A DNA stretch of 64,000 nucleotides from the NCBI RefSeq assembly GCF_001612785.1, contig NZ_BDBC01000017.1:62001-126000 (forward strand). The letters are read 5' to 3'. This document shows positions 60,645 through 64,000 of the stretch, one piece after another; the stretch's first letter is position 1, and the number at the start of each line of letters is the position of its first letter. The stretch comes from Nocardia beijingensis NBRC 16342. GTDB taxonomy: Bacteria > Actinomycetota > Actinomycetes > Mycobacteriales > Mycobacteriaceae. The position numbers and the translations under genes were made by a program. The notes under the pieces were generated by a model, which worked only from the letters and a program-made list of their open reading frames with translations, was not told the DNA's origin and searched no databases.

Positions 60645-60748
60645 AGCCGCTCCCGAACGCCGTCATGGGAACTTCGCCATAACTTGAAATATGCTCGGCC
60701 GGTTGTCATTTCGCCCTCCCCGTCGCCGACCGCACACACCGCGTGCGG

Positions 60749-61561
60749 TCAGGAACGGAATACCATGTCCAGCACCTTCTCGTGGTACGACCCGGCGATT
60801 CGTGTGACCAGGTCCACAGCGACGGCATCGATTCCGACCAGCACCTTGGCCTCGCCGCGCGCGACGCCGCGCAGTATGGTCCGCGCCGCGGCGGCCGGGC
60901 TGGTCCGTGCCACGCGTCCCTCGAATCGGCGCACCACTTCGCCCGCGTCGACGCCCGGCGCGACGCTCGCCGACCGGGCGATGCCGGTGAGCACGCCGCC
61001 GGGATACACCCCGGTCACCCGCACCGAGCCACCCGCCGCCCGCATGTCCTGCCGCAGCGACTCCGTGAAGCCGCGCACGGCGAACTTCGCCGCGTTGTAC
61101 GGCGCGTGCCGTGCGACCGCCACCAGCCCGAAGGCCGAGGACATATTGACGACGTGGGCGCGATCGGCGGCCAGCAGATGGGGCAGGAACGCCTTGGTCC
61201 CGTTGACCACACCCCAGAAGTCGACGGCCATCACCTGTTCGAAGTCACCGAACGGCGACTCCAGCACGCTGCCGACGTGCAGGATGCCCGCGTTGTTGAA
61301 CAGCGCGTCGACCCGCCCGAATCGCGCGACGGTTCGTTCCGCGTAGGCGAGCACCGCCGCGCGATCGGTGACGTCCACCGTGCTCACCGACGGCTCGCGG
61401 CCGACCGCTGCGCACAACGCTCCCGTCTCGGCCACGGCCTGCGCCGACTTGTCCGACAGCGCCAGCGCGGCCCCCGCACCCGCCAGCGCCACCGCCAACG
61501 CCCGGCCGATTCCAGCGCCCGCGCCGGTGACCGCGACCACCCGATCCGCGAAATACCCCAT
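60749..61561 (-). CDS. Short-chain dehydrogenase/reductase
   Basis: 270 residues, classical SDR. Cofactor motif TGAGAGIGRALAVALAGAG, acidic Asp after strand 2 (ALSDKS, suggesting NAD), NNAG (FNNAGILHVG), catalytic Ser in VNMSSAFG and YNAAK. The long C-terminal part resembles the SDRs often paired with a TetR regulator in Nocardia and Mycobacterium. ATG 61561 follows AAAGGGG. Divergent from the TetR gene at 61787. Confidence 0.9.
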   Translation of the reverse strand: MGYFADRVVAVTGAGAGIGRALAVALAGAGAALALSDKSAQAVAETGALCAAVGREPSVSTVDVTDRAAVLAYAERTVARFGRVDALFNNAGILHVGSVLESPFGDFEQVMAVDFWGVVNGTKAFLPHLLAADRAHVVNMSSAFGLVAVARHAPYNAAKFAVRGFTESLRQDMRAAGGSVRVTGVYPGGVLTGIARSASVAPGVDAGEVVRRFEGRVARTSPAAAARTILRGVARGEAKVLVGIDAVAVDLVTRIAGSYHEKVLDMVFRS

Positions 61562-61786
61562 GGCTCAACCCCTTTCCGCACCGGCCGTAGACGCGGCCGT
61601 ACGCCGACCACAGGCTAGCCCCCGAATTCTGGACACGCGACCCACTCCGTATCACCGCGCCGTCGGCCGATGCCGGGTCACGCCGCGCCCGCCCAATGAA
61701 ATAATGGACCTCCCGTCCGTTACCCGTCGCGATGCCGCGCCCACCGGCCACCGCCCGGCGACCGCGCCGAACCCACTGGAGATCCG

Positions 61787-62410
61787 ATGCCAACCATCTC
61801 GCCCATGTTGCAGCGCATCCTCGAGAAGCCGGTCGCCGACGGCGAGAAGCTCCTGGAAAGCGCGCTGTCGGCCTTCCTGGACTTCGGCATCAAGCGGACC
61901 AGCATGGGCGAGATCGCCCGCCGCGCCGGCATCAGCCCCGCCACGCTGTACCGGCGCTACGAATCCAAGAACGACCTGGTCGAGGCGGTCAGCGTCCGGG
62001 AGGCGCAGCGCTTCGTCGCGGCGATCGAGAAGCAGGTGCACACCGTCTCGGGCAACGACGATCAACTGGTCGAGATCTTCGTCGCGTTCATCAGCGCCAT
62101 CGCGGGCAACGAACTGCTGCGCAGGCTGCTGCGCACCGAGCCGGACCTGATCCTGCCCCGGCTGACCACCGAGGCGGGACCGATCCTCGCCGTCGGCCGC
62201 GACTACCTGGCCGAGAAGCTGCGCGAGCTACGGGATGCCGGTGGCACGCACGACTTCGACGCCGATCTGGTCGCCGAGATCATGGCCCGGCTCGCGCTGT
62301 CGCTGGCCCTCACCCCCGACGGCCTGATCCCGGTCAGCGATCGGGACGCGGCGCGCGAGTTCGCCCGCCGCACGCTGTTGCCTATGGTCGGCGTCCAGGT
62401 CAGCGCCTGA
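61787..62410 (+). CDS. TetR-family transcriptional regulator
   Basis: 207 residues. N-terminal HTH: GEKLLESALSAFLDFGIKRTSMGEIARRAGISPATLYRRYESKNDLVEAV (about residues 18-68), followed by an all-helical ligand-binding domain. Divergent from the SDR, which is its likely target. The last 183 bp overlap the 3' end of the DNA methylase gene on the other strand. Confidence 0.9.
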   Translation: MPTISPMLQRILEKPVADGEKLLESALSAFLDFGIKRTSMGEIARRAGISPATLYRRYESKNDLVEAVSVREAQRFVAAIEKQVHTVSGNDDQLVEIFVAFISAIAGNELLRRLLRTEPDLILPRLTTEAGPILAVGRDYLAEKLRELRDAGGTHDFDADLVAEIMARLALSLALTPDGLIPVSDRDAAREFARRTLLPMVGVQVSA

Positions 62411-64000
62411 TCCGACGCCGAACGCCGCGGCCACCCGCTCGTCCAGCTCGGCCCGCGCCACCGGGTCCGCCGTCCGGCCTTCCACGAACTCGCGTACCAG
62501 ATCGATCACCCGCGCCGACGGGGCTGCCGCCGGATCGGGCACCGGCAGCCGGGACACGTACTGGGTGATCCACCGCCGCCTGCCCGAGTACAGCCGATTG
62601 CCGCAGACCACGTCGTAGAACCGCAATCCCAGCGCCGAATTCGCCACGCCCATCAGCAGATACGCCAAGCGCGTCGCCTCGGCGGGCGCACCGGCCAGAT
62701 CGGGCAGCGAGATCCAGTAGCAGTCGCCGTTGACCACCGCGCCCGAACCGTCCAGCGCGAAACGCGGCCGATCGCTGATGTCCGGGAAGACCAGCTTCGG
62801 CTGCCGCCACAGGTGCGGGCGCTGCGGAACCCAGATCTCGTACCAGGCGCGGCCACTGTCGACGACATAGCGGCGCCCGGCCAGCGTCGCGCGATGCGAC
62901 CGCAGATACGCGGCGGCGCCGGGGTATCGGCCGAGATCGATCGGCGTGCGGCGGGCGCGGGCCAGGTCGTAGGGATACAGCACGCGAACGTCGCGGACGC
63001 GGGTGGCTCGCCACGGCGCCAGATCGTGGTGGGTGATCAGGTCGAGCAGCAGTTCGGGCTCGGGGCACGGGTCGGCCTGTGCCCAGCGGTCGGAGATGAA
63101 CACGTGGTCGGCGGTCGTCTTGATGCCGACCCGGATGCGCGCCAGGTCACCGAAACTGCGCCAGGTCGCCTCCGCTATCCGCGCCAGCCAGGCATCGATC
63201 GCGTCGTGCGACATCCGCCACGCGGCCTCCGGCTCCCGCGCCGCGCCCCGGCGCAGCCTTCGATCCACCGTGCGCTCCGGCGCGGCGTCACCGGCCGAGC
63301 TCTCCTGGCGACCGACGGTGGCCGCGGGCGGCCCGCACTCCGTCACCAACCTGCCGACCTCGACGGCGAAAGTACGGCCGTTGTACTCGACGATCGAACC
63401 GCCCGGGTCGAGCAGCGCCTCGAACAGCGTCTTCGCGCCGGGCGTCGCGCCGGTGACCTCGTAGGCGGAGGCATAGCGGCAGCCATCGCCGTGGCTCGCG
63501 CGGCGCGCGATGGTGATCGCGGGCAGCACAGCGGCGGTGAACAGTTTGGTGTCGCCCAGGTCGTACAACTCGACCGGAGCCAGATCGGTCAGCAACAGCC
63601 GCCGGATGTTCGCGCCCGCCTTGGTGGTCAGGAACCGGTTGGCGCACAGCAGGCCGAGCACACCTCCCGCGGTCAGCAGCCGGGGCAGCGTCGCGACGAA
63701 CGGATGGGTCAGGTCGATCCGCCCGCGCAATCCGAACCGCTTGCTCAGCAACTGCGCGGTCGGCCCGCCCAACTGCTGGGTGCGCACGTACGGCGGATTG
63801 GTGATCACCGCGTCGAACGAGCTGTCGGCGAGCCGCGCCTCGACCGCGAGGAAGTCCGCCTCGCGCCAGTGCACCGCGATCCCCGCCGCGCGGGCGCGCG
63901 TGCGGGCGATCGCGAGCGCGCGGGCGTCGAGGTCGTAGCCGGTCAACACCAGACGGATGCCCGGAAACCGGGCCGCCGCCTCATGGTGCACGGCGAACAG
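62228..64000 (-). CDS. N6-adenine DNA methylase (Eco57I/type IIG-like), partial
   Basis: The frame is open through the right window edge, so the N-terminus is missing. About 590 residues are present. Catalytic motif IV is NPPY in DAVITNPPYVRTQQLGGPT; the acidic FxGxG-adjacent strand VLTGYDLDARALAIARTRAR is the SAM-binding motif II region. A C-terminal target-recognition-like domain follows (IRVGIKTTADHVFI ... WEIWVPQ-like, YWISLPDLAG, RLYSGRRRWITQYVSRLPVPD), as in Eco57I-type enzymes. The last ~60 residues are low-complexity and lie antisense to the TetR gene, which suggests an altered C-terminus or a long natural overlap. Confidence 0.85.
   Translation of the reverse strand: MFAVHHEAAARFPGIRLVLTGYDLDARALAIARTRARAAGIAVHWREADFLAVEARLADSSFDAVITNPPYVRTQQLGGPTAQLLSKRFGLRGRIDLTHPFVATLPRLLTAGGVLGLLCANRFLTTKAGANIRRLLLTDLAPVELYDLGDTKLFTAAVLPAITIARRASHGDGCRYASAYEVTGATPGAKTLFEALLDPGGSIVEYNGRTFAVEVGRLVTECGPPAATVGRQESSAGDAAPERTVDRRLRRGAAREPEAAWRMSHDAIDAWLARIAEATWRSFGDLARIRVGIKTTADHVFISDRWAQADPCPEPELLLDLITHHDLAPWRATRVRDVRVLYPYDLARARRTPIDLGRYPGAAAYLRSHRATLAGRRYVVDSGRAWYEIWVPQRPHLWRQPKLVFPDISDRPRFALDGSGAVVNGDCYWISLPDLAGAPAEATRLAYLLMGVANSALGLRFYDVVCGNRLYSGRRRWITQYVSRLPVPDPAAAPSARVIDLVREFVEGRTADPVARAELDERVAAAFGVGSGADLDADHRQQRAAGELARRVPIADRDQAVGGEGQRQREPGHDLGDQIGVEVVRATGIP

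Overview
The window is high-GC actinobacterial DNA, with many GTG starts and pervasive antisense open frames. It most resembles Nocardia or a close relative in the Mycobacteriales. The main evidence is gene order. A backbone matching the Mycobacterium tuberculosis Rv2219-Rv2236c neighbourhood can be followed: DUF4191 protein, RDD protein, glnA1, glnE, glnA2, caeA-like esterase, panB, a CHAD protein, RNase P RNA, RNase HI/phosphatase, C4 zinc-ribbon protein, Nif3-like protein, cobC-like aminotransferase, ptpA, a SURF1 protein and cobD. Large blocks of accessory genes are inserted into it.

Layout. 1-2.6 kb: a covalent-FAD oxidase paired with an ABBA-type aromatic prenyltransferase. 2.7-5.8 kb: glnA1 with a two-box GlnR operator, RDD protein, bidirectional terminator, DUF4191 protein. 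5.8-16.4 kb: accessory genes, including a TY-Chap-like protein, a CocE-type hydrolase/M20 peptidase/lipase operon, a type II lumazine synthase, a zinc-metallopeptidase lipoprotein, an EEP phosphatase, a methyltransferase, and an HxlR-controlled isochorismatase pair. 16.4-22.6 kb: glnE, glnA2 and the CaeA-like lipoprotein. 22.7-27.6 kb: panB, a phosphotransferase, a vapBC cassette bracketed by 38-bp repeats, a lipoprotein, and an unusual proline iminopeptidase-CHAD fusion. 27.8-35.6 kb: an RNB nuclease, small exported proteins, rnpB, hydrolase, acetyltransferases, a repeat-rich membrane-tailed protein and an MmyB-like regulator. 35.6-45.5 kb: a biosynthetic locus with a dimodular NRPS (C-A-T-C-A-T-TE) preceded on the same strand by a flavin monooxygenase fused to a condensation-like domain whose active-site motif is degenerate. 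45.8-54.6 kb: return to the conserved backbone, ending at cobD, whose 3' end runs into a 44-bp tandem repeat. 54.7-64 kb: an ECF41 sigma factor with a consensus-like own promoter, alanine dehydrogenase, MBL hydrolase, GlxA-type regulator, gamma-carbonic anhydrase, a 61-residue protein behind a three-hairpin leader, a PAS-like protein, an SDR/TetR divergent pair and a truncated DNA methylase.

How the genes work together. GlnA1, GlnE and GlnA2 form the nitrogen assimilation module: the GlnA1 adenylylation tyrosine and the GlnE that modifies it are both present, and transcription of glnA1 is probably controlled by GlnR. CobC and CobD belong to cobalamin side-chain assembly, PanB to pantothenate synthesis and SURF1 to cytochrome oxidase assembly. 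The NRPS locus probably makes an acylated peptide containing serine and a second residue loaded by a proline-lineage A domain; no precursor, export or MbtH genes are visible beside it, so its product cannot be named. The candidates for something new are the NRPS/monooxygenase-condensation locus, the FAD oxidase/prenyltransferase pair, the PIP-CHAD fusion and the structured leader near 59.3 kb.
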